A DNA stretch of 5,662 nucleotides from Ignavibacteriales bacterium (lineage in GTDB: Bacteria; Bacteroidota; Ignavibacteria; UBA10030): positions 1-5,662 of the forward strand of contig JACQPU010000003.1 in assembly GCA_016207365.1 (NCBI GenBank). The letters run 5' to 3'. The position numbers and the translations under genes are program-made. Under the pieces are notes generated by a model, which was given only the letters and a program-made list of their open reading frames with translations, did no database searches and was not told the DNA's origin. The number at the start of each line of letters is the position of its first letter. Position 1 is the stretch's first letter. Below, in pieces: positions 1-5,141 of the stretch.

Positions 1-86
1 AGAAATAGTGATATATTGACGATAGTTCCCCTCTGCGCCGAACCATCAGTAGAGCCAAAGAGACCAACCACACTGAGGGAGGTCGT

Positions 87-161
87 ATGGTCGCACTCAC
101 GTGGCTTCTCGCATGCATCTCTGTGAACTCCTCGCCTTTCCCCTTCACTGAAAGGAACTAG
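87..161 (+). CDS. Speculative 24-aa small ORF with a strong ribosome binding site
   Basis: An ATG at 87 is preceded by GAGGGAGG (75-82) with a 4-nt spacer, a strong Shine-Dalgarno match. The ORF encodes 24 residues ending in TAG at 159-161. The peptide has a short hydrophobic start with the lipobox-like string LLAC (residues 7-10) but no basic N-terminus, so a lipoprotein reading is weak. It lies 118 nt upstream of the SnoaL-like gene and could be a leader peptide or chance. I recognise no family. The binding site and frame are seen; the coding function is inference. Confidence 0.2.
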   Translation: MVALTWLLACISVNSSPFPFTERN

Positions 162-266
162 ACGCGATCGCCGCGGCTCGGAAAGGTTCGCGTTCGGGAA
201 GAATGCACTGAAATTTTTGGACGCCAGCAAGACGAATAGACGCCGCAAGTTTTCCAAATTGGCTGC

Positions 267-274
267 AGAAGGAG
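267..274 (+). promoter_or_regulatory. Ribosome binding site that decides the start of the SnoaL-like gene
   Basis: AGAAGGAG sits 5 nt before the ATG at 280. It supports that ATG over the in-frame TTG at 217, which has no comparable upstream purine box and would add 21 hydrophilic residues ahead of the membrane anchor. Confidence 0.75.
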
Positions 275-279
275 TCGAT

Positions 280-867
280 ATGAAAGACAAGACGATCCAG
301 ACAGCGGTTCTCGCGGTGACAGTTGTATTTACAATCCTGATCTTCGGATTCGCATTCTGGAACAAGAAAGAGAAGAAACTGGAAGGTGAATTGAGACGTT
401 GTCAGGAAACGTTGGCGGACGTTTTTTCTGAAAGAGATATGACGGAAACCTATCTCGCGCGCCTCGATCTGGACCTCCAGGTCCCTCCAGACAAGAAACG
501 GGACATCCTTAAATCAAGTCATGCAGAGAGCATCGTTGTGACCTGGCCTGATGGCCGAACGACGAAGGGGCTTGAAACGTACGTTCAAGACCTGGGGAGA
601 CTCTTTGCCTTCGCACCGGATGCAAGACTCGTTGCAGGTACCGTTAGGTTTGGGTCACGGAGCTGGACCTGTGTCCTTGGTGAAATCACAGGTACGTTTA
701 CAAAGCCGATGACAACGGGGCGCAAGAGAATATTTCCGCCTACGGGGAAGTCCTTCAGGCTCCCCATGACCATCCTTGCTCACTGGGAGAATGACAGAAT
801 GATCGAAAAGTCAATGTTTTGGGATAACCGTGCCCTATTGCGCCAAATAGGTCTGGCAGAGTATTGA
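280..867 (+). CDS. Membrane-anchored SnoaL-like / NTF2-fold protein
   Basis: This is a 195-aa protein from the ATG at 280. Residues 8-27 form one hydrophobic helix followed by a Lys-rich stretch (KKEKK), which suggests an N-terminal anchor. Residues 29-60 are charged and helical, possibly a short coiled coil. Residues 60-192 resemble the SnoaL-like branch of the NTF2 superfamily: WPDGRTTKG (89-97), the PD of FAPDAR, PPTGKSFRLP (153-162) and the closing WDNRALLRQIGL (181-192), which corresponds to the usual '(Y/W)D...LL.QLG' ending. Family members are small alpha+beta barrels that bind hydrophobic ligands or act as cyclases and isomerases; many have no known substrate. The gene ends 34 nt before the CHASE2-like gene on the same strand, so co-transcription is likely. 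Which side of the membrane the barrel faces is uncertain. Substrate and function are unknown; the fold call rests on motifs alone. Confidence 0.7.
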   Translation: MKDKTIQTAVLAVTVVFTILIFGFAFWNKKEKKLEGELRRCQETLADVFSERDMTETYLARLDLDLQVPPDKKRDILKSSHAESIVVTWPDGRTTKGLETYVQDLGRLFAFAPDARLVAGTVRFGSRSWTCVLGEITGTFTKPMTTGRKRIFPPTGKSFRLPMTILAHWENDRMIEKSMFWDNRALLRQIGLAEY

Positions 868-901
868 GAGGATCTTTCACCATACTTCCGGGGAAACGAA
901 C

Positions 902-2908
902 ATGCTTCGAAAAAAGTCCCTCGCTGGATCCATCGTCCTGATTGTCCTGCTGGCCGGATTCATCGTCTTTGAGCCGAGATCTTTCGGAAGAACATCAGGA
1001 GTACTCTTTTCGTCAGACTTCATTCTCCTGTTCTTCTTTTTCATTGCGGGCCTTCTCCTCATTGCAGCGTTGATTGGTCTCCTGAGATCCATTCTGCCCT
1101 TCAGACCCTCTGAGTGGTCCCCGCGGCTTAAAATGCTCGCAAGGTCGGGATTTGTTGTTTCCGGAATCCTCGTCGGCTGGATCCTTGCGGCCATTTCTGG
1201 AGAAGGACAAACGGTTGTCAGAGCCTTGGGCCTTTTTGTTGATCTTCTCCCGCCGCTCGCAGTATGGATGGCCCTCCTCGTAGGGTATATGCGGATGGAG
1301 GACTCTCCTGCAAAGAGCATTGTGTTCTATTTGCTCGTGATCTCCCAGGGTGGAATGATGTACTACTATGTATCACTCTCTCCTGCCCACCTTGCCCTGT
1401 ATCTCGTAAGTGGTGTACCGGCATTCCTCATCGGCGCCTGGCCCGCAACGTCCTCCGGCTTCGAGAAAACGAGGGCCCTTGTGCTGCGTATGCGTGAACA
1501 ATATTGGTCGGCCAAGGATGCACGGACGAGAAAGATTATATACTACACCTGCACTTCGCTGGTTGTTTTGCCTTTGATACTTTTTGCACTTGAGACGAAC
1601 ACATGGCGCCTGGCGGAAGAACTCTGGTTTGATACCCTGACGAGAGCACGTGGTGTGCAGGAAATAGAAGAATCCCCTGTAACCATTATCGACTTTGCGG
1701 ACGGATGGCCGGGCAAGGAGCGATTTTTTCAACTGCTTACTCTGCTTGACACACAACATCCGCGGGTCATAGGTATTAACATCGACCAGTTGCCTTTCCT
1801 TTTTGATTCTCTTCAGTTAAGATCCATGCAGCGTATGATCACGCATTCAAAAGTTGTTCTTACGTCCTCAAGACAATTCGATTACCCGCGGAATATGGTG
1901 CCGGACGTGAGCCTCGATGAAGACAGAAATCTTCATGTCTATTGTCCTCAATCCAGAGTGTCCTTTGCCTATCACACAGTTCGTGGCAGGCATCTCGCGT
2001 CGCGGCTCACTCCGATGTGGTATCAGCCAACAGAGGAGCGATGGAAATCTTTCGAAGTCGGTAACTTGCGTTTGGCCGATTTTGGCACGAAGATACTTAT
2101 GGTGTACTCTGGTCTCGATACGCTGGAAATAGATCGAGGAGTCTTGCGTGAAGATGGCACAATACTGATCAACCACTATTTTCCGGACCTCTTGCACAGC
2201 AACGTTGTCTCACCCAGGCTCTTCAACACGATTGTCCATTTCAGTGAACCTGACAATCAGTCCTGGATCTGGATACCTTTTGGCGAGGAACGGCGTTTTC
2301 GTTTTAATCCGGAAAGAGGCCGGCTGGCCGCGGGAGTATTTGATACTCGCGGTAATTGGAGCGACACGGCGACAGTCGCACAGATTGAAGAGATACAGGG
2401 TAAGATCGTGCTCGTGGACATCCCACTGTGGGAAAATCCGAGACCGTACATGCACCCATCGCAGTCTTTTTCTGTTGTCTATGGCAGCATCATCCAGAAT
2501 TTCCTTACGAATGAGCTTATCACTGAACCCGGGAGGGCAGAATATTATTCGGTATCAATCCTGCTTTTCCTGTTCCTCGGATTTTCCTTTTTCAGGTTGA
2601 ATCCCTGGATAGCTCTCATCATTGATATTATTCTGATCCTCGGGATTCCCTTATTGGCTATTTTCTTGTTCAGCCAATCCGACATGTTCGTGCATCCGCT
2701 TGTGTTTATGATACCGCTCTTCATCTCGGCCATTTTCTTCTTTCCGTACGAACTATCGTTCGGACGGGAAATAGCCATGAGCGAAAGAACCACGGTACAG
2801 CCCGCTACGGAGAAGACTGACGAACCAGAAACCGGTGTGAGGGATTCGAGAAAAGTGGAGCCCCGGTCAACAAAACGCCGCCGAACTCGACAAAAAAGGA
2901 CGCACTGA
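902..2908 (+). CDS. Polytopic membrane protein with CHASE2-like sensor domain and no output domain
   Basis: This is a 668-aa protein from an ATG at 902, preceded by GGGGA (890-894) at 7-nt spacing. Hydrophobic segments lie near residues 7-24, 38-62, 83-100, 110-130, 140-157, 161-182 and 211-230. An extracytoplasmic domain follows at about 235-545, then three more helices at about 546-565, 568-590 and 596-615. The middle domain matches CHASE2 landmarks: LAEELWFDTLTRARG (237-251, the 'yDlllrlr' entry), VTIIDFADG (260-268, 'ivivdiDd'), RVIGINID (288-295, 'kvIgiDi'), a VVLTSS strand (318-323), GKIVLVDIP (500-508) and YGSIIQNFLTNELI (527-540, the 'hAnaidnlL' exit). CHASE2 is normally followed by three helices and a kinase, GGDEF or cyclase domain. 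Here only a hydrophilic Lys/Arg-rich tail of about 50 residues (620-668) follows, and the extra N-terminal helices are atypical. It probably shares a transcript with the SnoaL-like gene. The architecture is seen; the sensing role is inferred from the family. Confidence 0.7.
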   Translation: MLRKKSLAGSIVLIVLLAGFIVFEPRSFGRTSGVLFSSDFILLFFFFIAGLLLIAALIGLLRSILPFRPSEWSPRLKMLARSGFVVSGILVGWILAAISGEGQTVVRALGLFVDLLPPLAVWMALLVGYMRMEDSPAKSIVFYLLVISQGGMMYYYVSLSPAHLALYLVSGVPAFLIGAWPATSSGFEKTRALVLRMREQYWSAKDARTRKIIYYTCTSLVVLPLILFALETNTWRLAEELWFDTLTRARGVQEIEESPVTIIDFADGWPGKERFFQLLTLLDTQHPRVIGINIDQLPFLFDSLQLRSMQRMITHSKVVLTSSRQFDYPRNMVPDVSLDEDRNLHVYCPQSRVSFAYHTVRGRHLASRLTPMWYQPTEERWKSFEVGNLRLADFGTKILMVYSGLDTLEIDRGVLREDGTILINHYFPDLLHSNVVSPRLFNTIVHFSEPDNQSWIWIPFGEERRFRFNPERGRLAAGVFDTRGNWSDTATVAQIEEIQGKIVLVDIPLWENPRPYMHPSQSFSVVYGSIIQNFLTNELITEPGRAEYYSVSILLFLFLGFSFFRLNPWIALIIDIILILGIPLLAIFLFSQSDMFVHPLVFMIPLFISAIFFFPYELSFGREIAMSERTTVQPATEKTDEPETGVRDSRKVEPRSTKRRRTRQKRTH

Positions 2909-2912
2909 AACT

Positions 2913-2927
2913 TGAGGTCCCACCTCA
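2913..2927 (+). terminator. Weak stem-loop after the CHASE2-like gene
   Basis: TGAGGT (2913-2918) pairs with ACCTCA (2922-2927) around a CCC loop, 5 nt after the stop codon. No real T-run follows (GCGTTGAATTCTT), so this is at best a weak terminator. A second possible pairing, CCCC with GGGG around 2947-2964 followed by CATTGTTTT, could serve instead. Confidence 0.25.
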
Positions 2928-3119
2928 GCGTTGAATTCTTCATCCCCCCTTTCCCAAACGGGGCATTGTTTTCTCAGAGATGAGAGGAACTGCGTCCCGA
3001 TGGTCCGCTTTTCCTTCTAACTTGGCCTTTCATGATGGCATGCGATTTGAGCTCCTTTCAGCAAAATCCGGGGAAGGGGTTTCTCCGCCCCTCCCATTCT
3101 TCCCCAAACAAATGAGTTG

Positions 3120-3125
3120 AAGGAG
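3120..3125 (+). promoter_or_regulatory. Ribosome binding site that decides the citrate synthase start
   Basis: AAGGAG lies 6 nt before the ATG at 3132. A TTG at 3117 would lengthen the ORF by five codons, but that extension contains the ribosome binding site itself, so the ATG is preferred. Confidence 0.85.
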
Positions 3126-3131
3126 AGCACA

Positions 3132-4445
3132 ATGGAACCGACAATCGCAAAAACCGAAAAGAAGGAGGGGGCGGGTGTACCGATTGATACGCTGAAGATC
3201 ACGGACACGCGGACAAACAAACAATATGAGATCCCAATCGACGACGGTACAATCAGGGCGATTGATCTCAGGCAAATAAAGATCGATGACGCCGATTTTG
3301 GCCTTATGTCGTATGATCCGGCATTCATGAACACAGCCTCCTGTAAGAGTCGGATCACGTTCATCGATGGTGACAAGGGGATTCTTCTGTACCGGGGATA
3401 TCCGATCGAACAGCTGGCTGAGAAAATGTCATACCTGCAGGTTGCCCACCTGATCCTCTACGGTGAGCTTCCCGACAAGAAGCAGTTGGCAGAATGGACG
3501 GAACATATCCGTCTGCATACGTTCGTTCATGAGAACGTCAAACGACTCATAGAGGGATTCCGCTACGATGCGCATCCGATGGGTATTTTTGTGAGCACGC
3601 TTGCAGCGCTTTCGACCTTTTATCCGGAAGCGAAGCATGTGCTCGATCAGGACACGCGGCAAAAACAGATCTGGCGTCTTATCGGCAAGGTCCCGACGAT
3701 CGCGGCCTTTGCGTACCGACACAGCCTTGGAATGCCGTATGTCTATCCGGACAACGATCTCTCCTACACCGAGAACTTCCTGAGCATGATGTTCCGCGTA
3801 GCCGAGGCAAAATACAAGCCAAGTCCGGTGCTGGCGAGAGCCTTGGAGGTGCTGTTTATTCTGCATGCAGATCATGAGCAGAATTGCAGTGCCAACGCAA
3901 TGCGCTCCATTGGAAGCTCGCAGGTCGATCCGTACTGCGCGGCGGCCGGTGCTGCGGCGGCACTCTACGGCCCTCTCCACGGCGGAGCGAATGAAGCCGT
4001 GTTGCGAATGCTCGACGAGATCGGCACAAAGGACAAGGTCCCCGCGTTCATCAAGGACGTCAAGGACGGCAAGGGGCGACTGATGGGATTTGGACACAGG
4101 ATCTATAAAAACTATGATCCACGCGCCAAGATCATCAAGAAGATGGCCGACGAGGTATTCGACGTGACTGGGAAGAATCCCAAGCTAGAGATTGCCCTTG
4201 AGCTCGAACGCATCGCCCTTCAGGACGACTACTTCGTGAAGAGAAAACTCTATCCGAACGTGGACTTCTACTCAGGCCTTATCTATCAGGCCATGAAGTT
4301 TCCGGTGGATATGTTTCCTGTGCTGTTTGCCATTCCCCGGATGTCCGGATGGCTTGCCCAGTGGCAGGAGTTGATCACAGATCCAGAGCAGAAGATTGCG
4401 AGGCCGAGGCAGGTGTATCTGGGGTATCAGAGGAGAAACCTGTAA
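3132..4445 (+). CDS. gltA: Citrate synthase (type II, GltA-like)
   Basis: This 437-aa cytoplasmic enzyme condenses acetyl-CoA with oxaloacetate to give citrate and CoA, the entry step of the TCA cycle. The full family length is present (E. coli GltA is 427 aa). The catalytic triad is intact: His283 in GPLHGGANEA, His322 in GFGHRIYKNYDPRA, and Asp378 in PNVDFYSG. Oxaloacetate contacts are also present: His245 in HADHEQNCSANAMR, Arg331 in DPRA, Arg403 in IPRMSGW and Arg426 in ARPRQVYLG. An N-terminal beta-rich region (about 15-60) like that of hexameric Gram-negative enzymes precedes the core, which suggests the NADH-sensitive type, but allosteric control cannot be confirmed from sequence. The N-terminal 14 residues are Lys/Glu-rich and unremarkable. 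The gene stands alone, with its own leader and a strong terminator. A 2-methylcitrate synthase is less likely because no prp genes are nearby and the fit to GltA is close. Confidence 0.96.
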   Translation: MEPTIAKTEKKEGAGVPIDTLKITDTRTNKQYEIPIDDGTIRAIDLRQIKIDDADFGLMSYDPAFMNTASCKSRITFIDGDKGILLYRGYPIEQLAEKMSYLQVAHLILYGELPDKKQLAEWTEHIRLHTFVHENVKRLIEGFRYDAHPMGIFVSTLAALSTFYPEAKHVLDQDTRQKQIWRLIGKVPTIAAFAYRHSLGMPYVYPDNDLSYTENFLSMMFRVAEAKYKPSPVLARALEVLFILHADHEQNCSANAMRSIGSSQVDPYCAAAGAAAALYGPLHGGANEAVLRMLDEIGTKDKVPAFIKDVKDGKGRLMGFGHRIYKNYDPRAKIIKKMADEVFDVTGKNPKLEIALELERIALQDDYFVKRKLYPNVDFYSGLIYQAMKFPVDMFPVLFAIPRMSGWLAQWQELITDPEQKIARPRQVYLGYQRRNL

Positions 4446-4449
4446 CGGC

Positions 4450-4480
4450 AGAAGTCAGAGATCAGAGGTCAGAAGTCAGA
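4450..4480 (+). repeat. Tandem heptamer tract AGARRTC after citrate synthase
   Basis: Four consecutive 7-nt units follow the citrate synthase stop codon by 4 nt: AGAAGTC (4450-4456), AGAGATC (4457-4463), AGAGGTC (4464-4470) and AGAAGTC (4471-4477), with a partial fifth (AGA). All purine positions are conserved as purines. It lies between the stop codon and the terminator, so it is transcribed in the 3' UTR. Function unknown. Confidence 0.75.
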
Positions 4481-4482
4481 TA

Positions 4483-4515
4483 AAGCCGGCGCGGGAGACT
4501 GCGCCGGTTTCTTTT
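4483..4515 (+). terminator. Rho-independent terminator of citrate synthase
   Basis: CCGGCGC (4486-4492) pairs perfectly with GCGCCGG (4501-4507) around an 8-nt loop. The stem can be extended by G-T and two A-T pairs (AAG with TTT), and TTTCTTTT follows. It lies 40 nt after the citrate synthase stop codon. Read from the minus strand the stem is followed only by a weak TTTATC, so it is mainly a plus-strand terminator. Confidence 0.88.
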
Positions 4516-4524
4516 GTCCCTAAG

Positions 4525-4572
4525 ACACCTTGCCAAGGTTACTAGGTTTAACACATGTAACCTTGACAAGGT
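4525..4572. repeat. Nested palindromic repeat, copy 1
   Basis: This 48-nt element matches copy 2 at 4945-4992 with two mismatches (4554 C for T, 4566 A for G). Its outer arms, ACCTTGCCAAGGTTAC (4527-4542) and GTAACCTTGACAAGGT (4557-4572), are inverted repeats with one mismatch around a 14-nt spacer. Each arm is itself a near-palindrome of the form ACCTTG-N-CAAGGT. It sits 12 nt past the stop of the minus-strand sorting-domain ORF, so it could act as a 3' structure for that gene, although no T-run follows. It resembles REP/BIME-type intergenic palindromes in architecture only. Confidence 0.9.
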
Positions 4573-4584
4573 AAGCATAGATCA

Positions 4585-4974
4585 TCACTTCACCAGCACT
4601 TGTCCTCCGGAGCTTCGGAGGATCATCTTCCTGTCGAGTTGTTTGCCTGCAGCCTGCAGTCTGGCGAAGTAAAGCCCAGAGGCCAAGCTCGCGGCATCGA
4701 ATACCACCTGCTGATAAACACCCGCCTTGCGTTCTTCGTCAACAAGCGTCGCCACCTCTCTGCCGGAAATGTCATAAACTCTAAGAAGGACGTGTCCATC
4801 CTCAGGCACGGTGAACTCAATCGTCGTCGTTGGATTAAATGGATTGGGGTAATTCTGACCCAGAGAGAATTCCTGGGAGCTGGCGCATGGAAAAATGATA
4901 GCCAGACTCAGAATGAGAATCAAGGAATATAGACCCACGCACACACACCTTGCCAAGGTTACTAGGTTTAACAT
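4585..4974 (-). CDS. Cargo-less T9SS C-terminal sorting domain protein
   Basis: This is a 129-aa product if the ATG at 4974-4972 is the start. Residues 12-34 are strongly hydrophobic and end in CASSQ, a plausible signal peptidase site. The T9SS type A sorting domain begins at once: FSLGQNYPNPFNPTTTIEF (36-54), VLLRVYDISGREVATLVDE (62-80), AGVYQQVVFDA (84-94), LASGLYFARLQA (97-108) and KMIL (116-119), then an unusual extra SSGGQVLVK tail. In T9SS exporters this domain ends large secreted or surface proteins and is removed or anchored after crossing the outer membrane. Here no cargo lies between signal and sorting domain. An AAGG box 6 nt upstream of the ATG could bind ribosomes, but both it and the ATG lie inside palindrome copy 2. 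The frame stays open upstream to a GTG at 5121, adding a basic, low-quality extension I do not favour. It could be a deletion remnant of a larger secreted protein or a real mini-protein. Confidence 0.65.
   Translation of the reverse strand: MLNLVTLARCVCVGLYSLILILSLAIIFPCASSQEFSLGQNYPNPFNPTTTIEFTVPEDGHVLLRVYDISGREVATLVDEERKAGVYQQVVFDAASLASGLYFARLQAAGKQLDRKMILRSSGGQVLVK
4603..4622 (-). other. Hairpin inside the 3' end of the sorting-domain ORF
   Basis: On the minus strand, TCCTCCG and CGGAGGA form a perfect 7-bp stem around a 6-nt loop. It encodes the LRSSGG part of the unusual C-terminal extension, 18 nt before the stop codon. It could be a transcript-end structure; no T-run is present. Confidence 0.4.
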
Positions 4975-4992
4975 ATGTAACCTTGGCAAGGT
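4945..4992. repeat. Nested palindromic repeat, copy 2
   Basis: This is the second 48-nt copy, in the same orientation as copy 1 and 420 nt from it. Its arms are a perfect 16-bp inverted repeat: ACCTTGCCAAGGTTAC (4947-4962) and GTAACCTTGGCAAGGT (4977-4992), around TAGGTTTAACATAT. Each arm also folds on itself as ACCTTG-N-CAAGGT, so the DNA can form one long hairpin or two small ones. On the minus strand it carries the ATG of the sorting-domain ORF, where copy 1 has GTG at the same position. A short CA-rich run (ACACACAC) adjoins it at 4939-4948. Confidence 0.92.
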
Positions 4993-4993
4993 G

Positions 4994-5065
4994 GGTAACC
5001 TGACGAATACATTCCCCCTGCAGGCTCGCGATATAGAAACCGGACGGAAGATTTCGCGCTTCGAA
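4994..5065 (-). pseudogene. Decayed tail of a second T9SS sorting domain
   Basis: The minus-strand translation of these 24 codons contains EARNLPSGFYIASLQG, which matches the last strands of a T9SS sorting domain ('..a.nLpSGvYfarLqa'). The intact neighbour has DAASLASGLYFARLQA at the same place. The fragment is in a different frame from the intact ORF and lacks the YPNPFNP start. It runs directly into palindrome copy 2, as the intact domain nearly runs into copy 1. The DNA upstream of it (5066-5095) is A/T-rich and codes for lysines rather than domain sequence. I read it as a remnant of an earlier sorting-domain gene. It is short, so chance resemblance is possible. Confidence 0.5.
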
Positions 5066-5095
5066 TTTTTCCGTCTTTTTTTGTATTTTTTGCGT

Positions 5096-5137
5096 GCCAC
5101 AAGCCACGATTTACTATTCACTATTTGCCATTCACTG
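5096..5137. repeat. Seven-nucleotide periodic tract before the yebC-like gene
   Basis: Six contiguous heptamers keep register: GCCACAA, GCCACGA, TTTACTA, TTCACTA, TTTGCCA and TTCACTG. They fall into GCCAC-type and TTCACTA-type units. The tract ends 4 nt before the ATG at 5142, so it occupies the place of the 5' leader. The 7-nt step is the same as in the tract after citrate synthase, but the unit sequence differs. Confidence 0.6.
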
Positions 5138-5141
5138 TTGT

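Larger units (their letters stand above)
1..279. other. Left-edge region without a confident gene
   Basis: No convincing gene is visible here apart from the speculative small ORF at 87. A frame open from base 1 to a TGA at 124-126 could be the end of an upstream plus-strand gene, but its residues match no family I know. A minus-strand frame is also open to the left edge, so the two cannot be told apart. TTGACG at 16-21 resembles a -35 box, but no good -10 box follows. The octamer GCGATCGC occurs at 164-171. Any promoter for the downstream operon should lie here, but I cannot place it. Confidence 0.4.
2909..3131 (+). promoter_or_regulatory. Non-coding leader upstream of citrate synthase
   Basis: No gene is visible in this stretch. 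It must hold the citrate synthase promoter unless that gene is read through from the CHASE2 operon, but I find no convincing -35/-10 pair and no TAnnTTTG box of the Bacteroidota type. A GC-rich hairpin, AGGGG (3075-3079) with CCCCT (3088-3092) around an 8-nt loop and extendable by two G-C pairs past one mismatch, lies 28 nt before the ribosome binding site. It could influence expression, but nothing proves it. Confidence 0.35.

Noticed and set aside
16..45. Sigma-70 promoter starting at TTGACG
   Set aside because: No acceptable -10 box occurs 16-18 nt downstream.
164..171. GCGATCGC octamer (HIP1-like)
   Set aside because: A single occurrence in a GC-rich stretch; not enough to suggest the cyanobacterial HIP1 repeat.
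471..484. GGACCT-CC-AGGTCC inverted repeat
   Set aside because: It lies within the SnoaL-like coding sequence, has only a 2-nt loop, and shows no link to a transcript end.
3429..4097. 222-aa minus-strand ORF
   Set aside because: It lies entirely opposite the citrate synthase gene, shows no recognisable motifs, and is best explained by codon bias of the real gene.
4525..4992. Integron gene cassette with attC sites
   Set aside because: A single ORF between palindromes is suggestive, but the ends do not show the RYYYAAC/GTTRRRY core pairs of attC, and no integrase is in the window.
4525..4992. CRISPR array
   Set aside because: Only two repeats, 420 nt apart, with an ORF between them and no spacer structure or cas genes.
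4975..5121. Longer form of the sorting-domain ORF starting at GTG 5121
   Set aside because: The extension is Lys/Arg-rich, is built from the A/T-rich tract, the decayed domain in the wrong frame, and the palindrome, and would bury the signal segment more than 60 residues inside.
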